Shown: in pieces, positions 35,947 to 47,116 of the stretch
Numbering within the stretch: position 1 is the stretch's first letter
How the letters are laid out: every line of letters begins with the position of its first letter
DNA from: Mucidula mucida
Lineage: Eukaryota > Basidiomycota > Agaricomycetes > Agaricales > Physalacriaceae
Length of the DNA stretch: 64,000 bases
NCBI GenBank assembly: GCA_015501055.1
Contig: JADNYV010000053.1
Location: forward strand, 1-64,000
Reading direction: 5' to 3'
Position numbers and translations under genes: made by a program
Notes under the pieces: model-generated
What the model saw: only the letters and a program-made list of their open reading frames with translations
Databases searched by the model: none
Told to the model about the DNA's origin: nothing

Positions 35947-38199
35947 AGTCGATGATGGTGGTAAACGGAAGAGAGTTAATGAGCGGTGGCTGTGCCGGAC
36001 GGATGCGGCCCGACCACGGTGATCCTTGGTCCAGCTTGGCTTTAACAGGCTTTCACTCACTCTTAGAGTATCTGAACAGTGCCACCGTTCTCCAAGACGT
36101 CAACACAGAAACCTCTGACAGGACTCCGATTGGGTGCTGCTCTTTTGCTGACATTTGCAGTAATGACAATCTCGCCACAATCCGACAGCGCCGCCATCAT
36201 AGGATTCGACGAAAAAATGCGGCGCTAACACCACGCATGCTGCCTCAACGTAATACTTCTATGATAGGAAGGTGAGCATTCATCATTTCCCAATTGTCCA
36301 TTTGTTAGATAGACAATGAAAAATCTCCATCTCTGACTTTCTGACACAAGATCAAAAAATTGCATCCAGGAATGCTGTACCGTGAAATTTTTGCATCACC
36401 GAAATCAAATCAATAGCTTTCGCGAAGACAAATCTGGTACTTGACAGTGTGGGTCCAGCCGACATCAGAAATAGATCCTTGTTCGCTAGTCAGTATCGGC
36501 GCGTCTGCCTGGGATTATGAGCGCGACAATGGAGTTATACTCCGATTCGTGCGGTGCAGGACTTCAATTCCACACAATAAGATATGGAACCAGGAAATGT
36601 GCAATACTGCTCACCGACGACTTTCTAGGCCGCCACAAAACGCCCAGGGACAGCTGACACAGGCGCCTGATGCTGAACGAACTCCGCCCTCCACCATCAT
36701 CTCTACATTCTCCTGGAAGTCCTTCCTTTTGTCCATCCTCAGCTTACCCCCACAGGGAACAAAAGAGCTATGGGATATATAAGGGCGGGTGCTTCATCTC
36801 ATCTACCGATTTCTCTCTCCATAGTGCAGAAGCTCTCGACGGCGCTCGCCGTTAAGGTTCTGTCCTTCACATCTGGCTGGCGCCGCCGCCATACATCCCC
36901 AGAGGCGGGCGATTACCGTCCGCGCGTCCCCTTGTCGTGGGCCTCTGGGCTTAAACCCCACAAAGAACGCGTTAACTATCCATAACATACATTGCTTATG
37001 ATCGGTCCGTCGCATTTCTCCGCCTCTAAACGTTCACCTGCTCACCCTCAATTCAGCTGCCGCCCGTACGTCGTCCCGCCGCGGCGCAGATCACCTCTGA
37101 TGCATATTCAGATCCCACACCAACCCCCGCCATTGATCGACGAAAGAGGTTCCACCCAACGACCGTCCAACTTGCTCCGTGTCGCATGCGACGACATTTA
37201 TTCACCGGGCCTCTGGATGTCTTTCTTGGCTCAACCCCCGTCGATGAGTGCGCGGCCCAACAACCCGCGACTTTGGGATGGCATGGGTGGCGGCAGGCGA
37301 GAGCGGAAATATGCGCTGTAAGTCGTTAGGCTTCCGCGTATGAAGTTTCTTCGATTCTGAATTTTGTAGATCCTGCAGATGACACAAACCATAAAGTTTT
37401 GACTCCTCATGCTGTATGCTAATCCTTGGTAGAGCGCTCTAGACTCGCCGAAAAAGGCGTTTATTCTTATAACGACAGCGACAACCATCCTCGTCTCCCG
37501 CTCAAATTGTCCTCGACAATACATGCTCAACGTTACTCCGATTACCTTCAATCAACATAGAGGAGACGCACGGTTCCATGGCCACCGCCCTTTGAAAGGT
37601 TGTTGGATCTTACGTTAATATCGAAAATCGGGTCTGATTGTCGTCGCAGGTAGTCAACAGACCTTCTTTTCTCTGTTCCTCGTCTTGTAAGAGAGTGAAC
37701 GCGACTCCGGTCGTCGTCAACGCTTCCCTGCGCTTGCTTTACCCCTTCGTACGTCTCGACATCGTTCATTTCCAGCCTCTAGCTCACTAGTGTCCTTATA
37801 GGACACTCGATTTAATGCACTGGGTGGACACGACCAAATAGCACTGTATGCCGAATACCTTTGCCTACCCCAGACTTTCGCTCAATGTGATGTATGGCTG
37901 CAAGGGGGACGTAATATTGTAGAAAGTAGTTCCCGGGGGATATCGTGCTCCCTTGTCGTATCCTCCTAACTTGAGGCTGTAAGCCAACTAAAAGCACGAG
38001 TATGTTGGAGTTGGGCTATATAGTGTCTCTTTCAACTTTTTGAGAACACTCTCAAGTTGTGAGTTTGACTGCTCGAATTTCAAACATTCTTAGTACGGCG
38101 GGTTGACCGAGACATTCTTTCCGGTGGGTGGTTTCCCGCCACTCTTAAGCTTTGGCCGCCAGGCCGATCCCAGACATTCCCAGCTTTCTTTTGTCCCTC
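35947..38199. other. Long region without a confident gene
   Basis: A TATA-like TATATAAGG at about 36775 precedes frames at 36770-36985 and 36992-37321 (the latter ending in a Gly/Arg-rich stretch), but start, splicing and family are unclear. The remainder to 38199 shows nothing I can support. Confidence 0.25.
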
Positions 38200-38982
38200 A
38201 TGATGGACAAATCAACCTCGAAACAGGCAAACACCAACCCCGACTCGAATACAGATCTCTCCTCGACACCACCAGCCCCTTCTTGGCCGCCTACTGGCTT
38301 TGTCCGAGTTACTTACGTCTTCTCGCTTTCCCTCATATTCTTGTATATCGGCATCATCATCCTATCTGAATGCCCTCTCACCGTGTCCCTATTCCCTAAT
38401 CTCATCCCCACTGCTGTCACGCAGGTGCTCACACTGGTACTGGTCAGCCTCACTGGTAACTCCTTCCCTGCGACTTTCTGTGTATACATACTCTTTCTCT
38501 GTTCCATCTATAGTGCGTACTAACCCCTCTTTGGGACCTCCTATGCTAATTTGACTCAGGTCCGCTATTTTACTTGCCCTGCGCAACGCAGAGTGTCGTA
38601 AGGCTAGGTATTGTGTGGTTCTATAGCGTTTGCCTTTTTCTTGGTGGTGATTATCACTGAGGAGCGCGAGTCGGGGTCGAGGAAGGGTGCTATAACTTCA
38701 GTACTGGAAGGATTTTTGTGTGACGTGGGGACGTTCATCATTGCTGCAGGGTTATCTTTGAGGCGCGCGGCGGAATGGATGAAACTTCGGAGCGAGATCA
38801 TGTTAGCTGAGGAGCAGCGCCGGCATGATGAGTATGCCCATGAGCTCTCGTCGGCTTTGCCGGTTAGTGTCTTCCCATGTTTTCTAGTTGAATGCTCAAG
38901 GGCTATTTTATAGAGCTACGTTAATACTAGGTCGGCCAACCCGGACATCGACAGGAGCCGTCCCATAGCTCAGACGGTGTAG
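38200..38982 (+). CDS. Hypothetical multi-pass membrane protein
   Basis: Four exons (38200-38512, 38560-38597, 38662-38862, 38914-38982) with GT/AG borders join in frame to 206 residues. A disordered Ser/Pro/Asn-rich N-terminus (about 35 residues) is followed by hydrophobic helices (VFSLSLIFLYIGIIIL; TAVTQVLTLVLVSL; ATFCVYILFLCSIYS), then a shorter hydrophobic stretch (DVGTFIIAAGLSL) and a charged helix (RSEIMLAEEQRRHDEYAHEL). Probably an integral membrane protein. Family not recognised. A second ATG directly follows the first. Confidence 0.6.
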
Positions 38983-39823
38983 GTGGCGATGCCATGCTAT
39001 GTGCGTTTCCAGACTTTCTACAGTAAATTCTAGTATAGAGATCACTCTGCTTTGTACGACTCGGGCCAACTATCGTCGTCCTGGAGATTTGGGAAGGTCG
39101 CAATTCACCGACGCTGGGATATGCACGAGAAACCGCCAGAACATCGAACACAGAACGACTTGGAAGCACACACAGAAACTGTACAAATTCTCCACACACG
39201 TGGTGTGTTTTTCCGCCATTGGCCACCGCCTCGCGAGGCCATGATTTGAGCACTACGCAGTAAGCAAAGGTCGTTTCTCATTCAGATTGAGTTGTGTCTT
39301 CCCTCATTGACATTAATATGTCGAACGTTTGAGAGCTAATGCACGTTCGAAGGCAATCATCTCACCCGGCAACTGATTGAGACGTGTATACGTGACGCAA
39401 ATGTTTCTCCGCGTAATGAACAAGTGACCGCGACATAAGACATGGACCTTGTAAGATTCCAGGTGACCTCCGACATAACATTTCGACGTCTGCTTGGAAC
39501 ACCACAACGGTAGGCTTTCGACAAGGAACGAAGGCTCATGACTATGCTACTGAGGAGGAAATTATTGAGCGCAAGTGTCGAACATTGTGCACGACAGGAC
39601 CTTTCAGTGACATGCCTCCCCTTCAACGTTCCCCAGACCTCAGTCGATACTCTGGTTACAGAAGAGCTTGATATGAGTGAGTGTCCTTTCAGTTGTCTCC
39701 GAGACGCCCTTTGGCGCGAACAACGATGAACGTGCGGCGACAGAGACCAGCATATAAAAGCTAGCTTGGTGGACTTGAGCATAACCATCCAAATACCGGA
39801 ACTTAGTACCTTGTTCAGTCACC
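38983..39823. other. Intergenic; promoter of the small secreted peptide at its right end
   Basis: No supported gene. CATATAAAAGC near 39750-39760 is a TATA-like box about 70 bp upstream of the ATG at 39824. Confidence 0.4.
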
Positions 39824-39980
39824 ATGCAGCTACTCCTCATTGTCAAGATCTCCTTGATCTTTACCGGTCTCGTATATGCCATCCCCGCTCCCGGGACCAT
39901 CGTGTTAGTGGCCTGTTCTCTCTATGCTTACAAGTGTGATGTTCACCGTCTTCAGTGCGCGCGGTGACTGGGAGGACTAG
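39824..39980 (+). CDS. Very small secreted peptide (34 residues)
   Basis: Start context CACCATGC, with a TATA-like box about 70 bp upstream. Exon 1 (39824-39903), a 52-bp intron GTTAGT…TTCAG (39904-39955) and exon 2 (39956-39980) give a 34-residue product. It opens with a signal-peptide-like MQLLLIVKISLIFTGLVYA, likely cut before IPAPG. The mature part would be only about 14 residues and ends GDWED. If the intron is retained, the frame ends after about 47 residues at CAR. No family recognised. A truncated gene is an alternative. Confidence 0.45.
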
Positions 39981-40028
39981 AATGGCATAAGATCGACACC
40001 AATAGAAGCAATGAGCATTTCTGTACGT

Positions 40029-40359
40029 TAGGGTGGTGAAGTAAACCTTTGGTTTTGATACACCTCCGGTTTACTGCGGTTAGTAACGGTATCAATACGG
40101 TATTGAAACCATCGAGGGTTGGTGGGGAGGTTTCGATACCGGCACGTGATTACTGCACGTGCCGGGGCGCCAGCGCTCAGAGAGCCTCGGGGTGGCGGAA
40201 TTAAGGCGGGATGAGGGCGGAAGGGCGCTGCGCCACGTCACGTATTTGAAGCACGTGCCGGTATCGAAACCGTTACTAACGGTTTCAAAACCTGAACCTC
40301 CTGGGGGGCGGTATCGATACCGTTAGTAACACCCCCGGGAGGTTTACTGCGCCACCCTA
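40029..40359. mobile_element. hAT-type miniature transposon (MITE), 331 bp
   Basis: Terminal inverted repeats of 20 bp (TAGGGTGGTGAAGTAAACCT against TAGGGTGGCGCAGTAAACCT, two mismatches). The element is flanked by a perfect 8-bp target duplication CTGTACGT at 40021-40028 and 40360-40367. The interior is itself largely self-complementary (GGTATCGATACCG, TTAGTAACGG, GGCACGTG). It encodes nothing. The 8-bp duplication and TAGGG termini fit the hAT superfamily. Confidence 0.85.
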
Positions 40360-40401
40360 CTGTACGTGGAGTACAAAAAATGAAATTCTGAAAGTTCCTA
40401 G

Positions 40402-40486
40402 TGCATTAAGGGGGAATCGAACCCCCGGCGGGTCGACACATGTCACAGGATGGCAACGACCCAGGTTACCACTACCCCATTAATGC
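40402..40486 (-). tRNA. tRNA-Gly(GCC) with a 14-nt intron
   Basis: Minus strand: acceptor stem GCATTAA/TTAATGC, 7 perfect pairs with discriminator A; D-arm GGG/CCT around TAGTGGTAA; anticodon stem GGTCG/CGACC; loop TTGCCA…T with GCC as anticodon and a 14-nt insertion after position 37; T-arm GGGGG TTCGATT CCCCC. The G1-C72, C2-G71 start fits tRNA-Gly. It lies 35 bp from the MITE. A broken copy is at 50016-50076. Confidence 0.75.
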
Positions 40487-40664
40487 TGGAAGTCTCGGGT
40501 CAGTGAATTATTCCAACAAACTGCATTGCGCACTCTAGTCTCTCCTGAGACACAACCGGCAAGAAAGAGGCCAGGCATTGAACGAAATGTTGGATACCTA
40601 CTACGAACTCTTATTTATTTAACACTTTCGATGCGAAAAAACATGTATATCGAGTGTACGTAGA

Positions 40665-40698
40665 TTATACAGCAAATGATCTGATCTTTGCTGTATAA
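40665..40698. repeat. Perfect hairpin, 12-bp arms and 10-nt loop
   Basis: TTATACAGCAAA, loop TGATCTGATC, then TTTGCTGTATAA. No gene covers it. Confidence 0.9.
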
Positions 40699-40699
40699 G

Positions 40700-41160
40700 T
40701 ACAAGTAGATCTGCGCAAGGAAGGTGTTGGCTGATGAATTGGCTTTCTGTTTCTGCTTTTTATGCCGGCTCAGGAGTTAATGCCCGTCATGTAACGTCGC
40801 GCTCATCTGGCGTCTCAGACCCGATGTGGGTAGTCTCGGCTGCCGTTCCTCAACGGATGCCAGGAGGCGTGGTTAGTCGCGTACCAGGACCAGACCACGA
40901 TGTTCATACTCATTCCATGTGCCGTCGAGGGATAGCCTGGTGTACGAACGAGGTAGTTTGGTGGATCAAATTGTGCGAAACGTTGGGCGATTTCGTGGGA
41001 ATTGGCATAGGTAAACAAGGCAGGGCAAACACAGTAGTCTTGATGAAGGGTAATTGTTGTATGGATGGTGGTATTGCTTGTCGTTCACATGGAGTATTTC
41101 GCTCTCCGGGTCCGCTGGGTGATTCTTGACTGATACGTGTATTCACGCGGAGCAAAGTCC
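40700..41160 (-). other. Possible hypothetical gene, minus strand
   Basis: A minus-strand frame near 40815-41018 reads like protein (HEIAQRFAQFDPPNYLV, then a Trp-rich stretch). Upstream frames toward 41155 could be earlier exons. A competing plus-strand frame of 131 codons covers the same DNA. No family recognised. Confidence 0.3.
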
Positions 41161-41446
41161 TGGTGAGGCGTTAGAAATAGACCTAGCACCTATTTGAAGC
41201 GTACTACATACTCGTACTAGCCGATCACCAAAGAATGATTGCGTGGGAAATTCTGTGCCGGTGACGCTGTGTCGATTCATTTTTCCACGACTTTCAAGTC
41301 GATATTCCGCGCTCGCCATTGGCGCCAAACTTTGGAAGATCCAGTTCGATAGTTTAGCTGGAGCGAACTTTCCCTACGACTGGCTTCAAATTCGTTGGCG
41401 GACGCCTCAATTGGAGCTGCAAAACCTTGCCGCCAGCTCGTGATGC

Positions 41447-42960
41447 ATGATTGTTGAACCAAGTCTGGATCGCCTACATGACCGAGGAACAGGCTCTGCG
41501 GGCGCGCATTTGCCATATGGCCGGGTACTGTCCTGCAATCCTTGTTTCCGCGTCAGCTGTGGCCGCTGTAGCAAAGGAACCGTCTACTGGTTCAGAATTT
41601 CGCGTCTACCGGCAGCTGGAGGCAAGACGATTTGCGACGTGGTGGCGGACCATGATTGTGATGACGAGGAAGCTGATTGTAAAGAGGATGAGGATGTTTC
41701 TACGGAGGAAGACGACGAGGTATGCCCGGCTTCTTTTCTTATACTTACAGGGTATGTCATTGTTCTTTTAAAGGTCTTTATGATCCACTAGGAGGGACGC
41801 GCTGCATCAACGGTGGCTGTTTGGGTTTCTAGCAATCCTAAATCATCTTTACCGACCACAGCCTCCTTAACCGCCACGTCCTTGGGCGCGACTTCGTCCT
41901 CTTCCGGTGAAGCGTACACTGTCATCGGCCTCAACAACATCGTCGGTATTATCATTGGTAGATATGCGAAAGGACACCACCACTCATCTCGCGTCGCATG
42001 CTCTTGCAGATTTCGGAAGACCATCTCTTTCTTCAGAAGCCTTGTAAAATGTATCCTTCGCGTACCGCCGCAGCGTCGTTGACGTCTTTCGATATTTCTC
42101 TCCTCGCGGCTTCGTTGCCTCTGAAGAGTATCAACGCCACTACCACAATGGGGTTGAAGCTACTTTCTCAGCGCCCAGAGTCCGCGACGTCTGATGTTTA
42201 CGCTGGGCTTCGGGCAGATTTGCTTTAAAGGGTGATACTGATTGTTCTCTTTATCTAGGTGAGTTGCACGCGCGTTCGAAAGAAGACGCTGAGGCACAAA
42301 TACAGTTAATTTTATGTACACTTGGAGTCCGACGCATCGTACTATCTTGTCTGCGAATTGCGTTTATCAGATCGGGTTCTTGTGCAGGTATACGTTCCGG
42401 TGGCACCTTGTCGCCATGATCAAGCACCTGTCCTTGCTGATTCTAAGATTTGGGCCTGACGGCCTTGGAACACGTTCACGTAGTCTTGATCATGATTTCT
42501 ACTGACATGTTCTGTCTTTCTTCAATTAGGTCTTCTTTTCCGTGCTGTTCGAGAGCCGAGTCCAACGAGGGCCTTCGACATCGGTAACCAGTACCGTTGG
42601 AAGTGCTCTGAGAGGAACCCTCGCACTCCAGCTAACGCGAAAACGGAAGGCTTCACCTGTGGCTTGGCGGCCTTGCAACCATACGGAACGCGTTCACGTG
42701 ACGTTGCTCCTCTACGCGCTGGGGCTAGCATGCCGGACTACTTCGACCGGATCCCTAACAATCCTGGTATTCCTTGTCTCATATATGGATTGACTAGGTC
42801 TCTAGAGTTACGCTTGCCTACTGTACTCGGCTGGCAGAGGTGCATGTCCGGTTTGCCTCTTACTAGCTGGATTTTTCTTCGGTGGATCAAACTATGTGGG
42901 TCTTGCGGGAACATGTCGCGCTGAATGTCGCGCTATGGATTATAGATTGACTCAGCTTCA
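41447..42960 (+). other. Degenerate duplicated region, unit X
   Basis: Several short plus-strand frames: one ends in an acidic run (CDDEEADCKEDED, about 41640-41710), one carries LTSFDISLL (about 42072), and one spans about 42530-42925 with PDYFDRIPNNPGIPCLIYG. The first two have diverged counterparts at 48540-48960 (LTSFDVSLL), and DRVLVQVYVP near 42370 matches WVLMKVYVP near 49110. This suggests an ancient duplicated multi-exon gene, now unresolved or decayed. No family recognised. Confidence 0.4.
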
Positions 42961-43245
42961 AGTCGGTGATCGAGGCCCGAGTGGCTTGGTGCCTCAATGT
43001 GGCGCAATTATTCGTGACGCGAAATCGTAAGAGGTTTATTACCTCGTGGCTTAGCAACATTTAAGCTAACATTCCACAATGATATCTAGGCCTTGAAGCA
43101 ATAAAACGACCTCGCTTTGATGTTTTTCCTTTTCCAGCGAGCGGCACGTGATCACTGACCAAAATCAGGGCGAGACGCGCTTTGTCTCTTGTTCACAGCC
43201 TACCACCATCGTCACTCATCACACAAACTTTCATCTATATCAGTC

Positions 43246-44465
43246 ATGGCACCACGGGCTCCTCGGAAGGCAGCTCCTCAGCTTACAGAAGCGCTCAAGA
43301 CGAAATATACGGCGTCGTTTGCGCATATCCCGGACAAGAAGAGTTTCATAACATTACAGGAGTCGAGAGCGGCCATTCAACCAAAGAAGAGGAAGGCCGG
43401 TGAAGAGGAGGCTCACGTCGACCGTCCCTCCAACAAGTTCATGCTCTATAGGGCGTGGATGTCCGAACAATTGTCCGTAACTCTCTGTGCAGAGCTCAAG
43501 GCCACATACGGCCCACTGTGGTTCGACATGTTTTCGAAGGTGGTCTCATACCATTGGAAGCGTTTGGGCACGGAGGCCGAGGCATTTTGGCAGGAAATGC
43601 AGGAGGAAACGAAGCAGAGACACGCAAAGGCCCATCCGGGTTACAAGTATCATCCGGCGAAACCGGGCGAAGGGAAAGCGGCCAAGAAGCGCAAGATGAA
43701 GAGTTCCAAGTCCTCGGCGTCGCCACCGGCGAGGGTATCCCCTCCCAAAACACAGACGCCAGTGTGGGACGCGGCGCTGGAGCCCTTCCAGTTCACGTTC
43801 CAAATCGAGAGCCCATTGGTGGCTGCACCACCGCAATATCCCGAGTCGTCTACGCCCTCGCCCCCGGTCAATGAGCAAGGACGCGTTCAATTGCCAACCT
43901 ATTCCCCCCCGCCGCAGGCTTTTGTTGGCGCGTCGTCAGAGGTATGTGCTTTGTTCGCCTCTTTGTCCTCGTCTCATTGGTTCTTTTAGCAATGGCCGAC
44001 CGCATTCAGCGGTGATGTATTCCATGGGCACGAGAACTATGCCGTCGCTGGGCCCTCGAATCAGGTATGTGCATTGTTCGATGACTGTTTGTTCTCGTCT
44101 CAAGATTCTTCAAGCAGGACACGGCTGAACCATCATACGATCTCGATGCGTTCAACGGAGAAGCCTTCGTCAAGAACTACAATCCGAGTCCGGTATGTGT
44201 TTTGTCCTCACGTGAAGCTGGGTCTTTGGCTAACAAATGCACTCGTCAGGTCACCGCGCCATGGAATATCAACCAGTCTCTGCAAGACGAGATCATTACA
44301 ATCTGCCGCCATTTCTTCCAGCCCGAAATTGAACGGCGTATCAACTTTGATGAGATAGAGCGGGACGATGCGCTCATCACCTCCATGTCTTATGAGGACC
44401 AGGACATTTTCAAGACGAGGCTTCATGCACGCGCTGCATTCCCTCTCTGGATGTTCTATGCCTAG
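43246..44465 (+). CDS. HMG-box transcription factor
   Basis: Four exons (43246-43941, 43990-44064, 44118-44192, 44250-44465), all phase 0, give about 353 residues. The HMG box spans about residues 59-140: RPSNKFMLYRAWM…, an aromatic core (WFDMFSKVVSYHWK), then QEMQEETKQRHAKAHPGYKYHP. This is the arrangement of the MATA_HMG-type boxes found in fungal mating-type and developmental regulators. Basic clusters (KRK) precede and follow it. The middle is Pro/Ser/Gln-rich, a likely transactivation region. All three introns begin GTATGTG. No homeodomain or pheromone-receptor genes are next to it, so there is no evidence here for a mating locus. Confidence 0.8.
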
Positions 44466-45620
44466 GATTTCTTTTTTTCTTTCTCGCTGTTTTGTTTATA
44501 TTTACATCTTCTTACCATTCATCCTCATCACATGTCTTATTTTCCAGTCCCTTTGCTACATATTGCATTGTCACGTCCATCGCATTTACGATACGCGTAC
44601 ATATTCCCACATCCATCTCTCTGTTTATCTCGTATTGCTATTGTTTGCCTGTTTTCCGATTTTCTCTCATCTTGCATCGCATTATGATCTCCATATATGT
44701 GTATCCAGCTCAGCTTCTTATTCCGTATCGCTATCTACATCGTCCAATGTACATACTTGTCTAAATTGCATCTGTTGTTCTGCTCATTCCGAACTTTTGT
44801 CTTACGGTTACTGGCGACGTGTCTTCCTCTTGAATCTTGACCACCATCTACCACGAAATTCGCTTCCTGGCGAATCTCATCGCAAGGAATGATCACGCGG
44901 GAAAATCCGAGGTGACGCGTGTTCTTGCTTCTTGCTCTTTCCATAACATCCATGTCGCCATGGGCCAGCTCGCCAAGGCCGCCTACGAATAGTAGTATGA
45001 TCCTTGATTTTCCATTCGACGTTCATCATCGCCTCGCGAGTTTCTGCTGCCAGCACTTACCTCTACATTTTGGCTCAAATGTTCGACTGGAGTACTTTTT
45101 GCGCTCTCGCTCTTTATCTATCGGGCGTATCTGCCGGAATTGCGTCGGGTCAACGTCTCCCTCCGCCTCCAGAAGTGGACAGATGTTGGTTATAAAAAGG
45201 GTAGGGGATGCAAATCCTTGTTTTCTTTTCAAGAACTTACGCTTTGTGTTTACTAGCAGTCTTCATCCAGTTTGTGGCAACGAATTCTTCCTGAGGTATC
45301 CGCCCCTCAATGCATGCGCGTGTCCATCGGCGAAACAATCTCTATCATTCTAATCACGGCCTTCGGCCACGGATCACCTTTGGTTTACAAAAAGAGTTAA
45401 TGCCCTTCAGTGTATTTTGTCAATATTCTACAAAGCCATGCCGTCTGGTCAACTCGGGCCTGTTCTCTTGGTAAAAACTGCTCCTTGCCTGATGGTCAAT
45501 CGACTTCCTAACAGGGCAAGTCGATAGACCGCACAACATGTCTAAGATTCCAGCGACAGGAGTTCAGCAGAATGCTTCTTATACTGTAGCGTTTCGACCG
45601 TAACTTCACAGCCTGTGACC
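44466..45620. repeat. HMG gene 3' region containing duplicated block R1
   Basis: The stretch 44765-44990 matches 48150-48360 (shared TTGCATCTGTTGTT, GCTCATT, GCGGGAAAATCC, AACATCCATGTCG, GCTCGCCAA). The similarity is patchy, so the duplication is old. The rest to 45620 holds no supported gene. Confidence 0.55.
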
Positions 45621-45874
45621 TAGAGTCGGACGCGAGTATAGAATAAAAAAAGTACTCACGAATAAACTCATACTCATCATGCAAGCCAAGAGTATACTCG
45701 CACGTGAGTAGAGTAGAGTCTAGAGTCTATGGTGAGTCTAGAGTTTCAGTTTGGGGCCACGAATACTCGATAGACTCATACTCATAAATATTCGTGAATA
45801 CTCATGAGTATTCTTATATTCGTGAGTATTCGTGAGTATTCAGCTCCTAATATATATTTTTTGAACAAAATGAA

Positions 45875-45957
45875 CCCCGTGAGCATTGAACCCACGGAGC
45901 TCAGCCATTTCTGTGCATCAGCACAACAACGAGTATAACCACTGCGCCAAAAGGGCA
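45875..45957 (-). repeat. tRNA-like sequence inside the hAT element
   Basis: Minus strand carries an A-box-like TGGCGCAGTGG and a T-arm GTGGG TTCAATG CTCAC with a B-box-like GGTTCAATGC. The acceptor halves do not pair well, so it is a tRNA pseudogene or the head of a tRNA-derived SINE, not a working tRNA. Confidence 0.45.
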
Positions 45958-46303
45958 TATTCATTATACAATTTCAGTCCAGATCACACATAATTAGGTA
46001 AAATGCCATTAGCAAAAAAAAGGACAAAGGCCATGAAGGCCATACAAAATGTTGTGCTACAAACAAACCTGATGCGAGTACTGTTGCGAAGCGACGCATA
46101 CGACGCATCAGGTGAAGAGTATGATACATCTAATATACAAAAAAACTACAAAATCGTCCACAAAAACGAATACTCTACAGTCCGTGAGGAAGAAGGGGTG
46201 CGCGCCCGAAAACTGTAACGTAACAGTCCACATAGTACTCAGCTAATCCGTACTCAACAGTCCGCATTTCCCGTTCTGACATCAGAGAGCCACAGATCAA
46301 CTT

Positions 46304-46588
46304 GTGAACGAGGATGGGGATGATGTTGAGGAGAACTTGTGGACCAAGAGGAAGGGGAAGGGCAAGGCTGTTGCACAGTCGGAGGAGATGGACTTTTCTG
46401 ATTTCCGCGATGGTATGGATCCTGTCTCAGAGTTTGACACGGGTCATGATGGTGATGTTGAGATTGACGATGATGACGATGATCTCTATGAAACGATTGA
46501 GCAGGTAGTTTTGGTTCGACGGCGCAAGCCTGCTTCTTCACCTCAGGATACTACTGATATGGATGCTACTGATATGGATATAACTTGA
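46304..46588 (+). pseudogene. Acidic ORF, possible C-terminal remnant of the hAT transposase
   Basis: A 94-codon frame with a KRKGKGKA cluster and long Asp/Glu-rich parts (VEIDDDDDDLYE) lies inside the element. Disordered acidic/basic tails of this sort follow the dimerisation domain in some fungal hAT transposases. No catalytic motif is present, and the assignment rests on location. Confidence 0.35.
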
Positions 46589-47116
46589 TACACTTACGAC
46601 CTACTTACTTTAATCTTCACTGTCTTTATGTTTGAATTTGCTTGCTGATACGTGAGTATACTCGAGTATACTCGGATCGTACTCGAGTACTCGAATACTC
46701 GAGACTCATGAAGTACTCTCGAGTAGAGTAGATATTCGAGTAGAGTCTCGAGTGAAGACTCGAGTCTTGAGTATTGGGTTTGAGGTAAGAGTTACTCATA
46801 CGATGAGTCCGAATATACTCGAGTATGGACTCGTGTCCATCTCTACTGTGACCCATTATGGTCTGAAGTTACAGCGAACAGCTTCACAGACCCTTAAATT
46901 GCCTTTTTTGGACAGTTCCGCTTATAGCGGGACCTGAAATTTCCTTATTTGGAGGCTCGTGCCTGACCAAAGTGGTCCGTGACCCGTTATGATGTATATA
47001 TAGCTTCACTTCAAAGACCCCCATGACCCGTTATGTGAATTTGCGGTCGAAACACTACAGTACTTGGGACAGAATGAAAGGAAGCCTAATTCCCTTCTTC
47101 CTCTCTGACCTTCACC

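Larger units (their letters stand above)
45621..46845. mobile_element. Decayed hAT-type transposon, 1225 bp
   Basis: Flanked by a perfect 8-bp duplication CTGTGACC (45613-45620 and 46846-46853). Termini TAGAGTCGGACGCGAGT and TAGAGATGGACACGAGT are inverted repeats with three mismatches. Both ends are packed with subterminal ACTCG/CGAGT repeats (45640-45840 and 46650-46830), as in hAT elements. The interior has lost most coding capacity. Confidence 0.8.

Noticed and set aside
39357..39788. 143-codon minus-strand frame
   Set aside because: Overlaps the TATA region of the small-peptide gene, with Ser/Arg-rich composition typical of chance frames.
43455..43890. Alternative plus and minus frames within HMG exon 1
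   Set aside because: Shadows of the HMG-box gene, whose own frame has a clear domain and in-frame introns.
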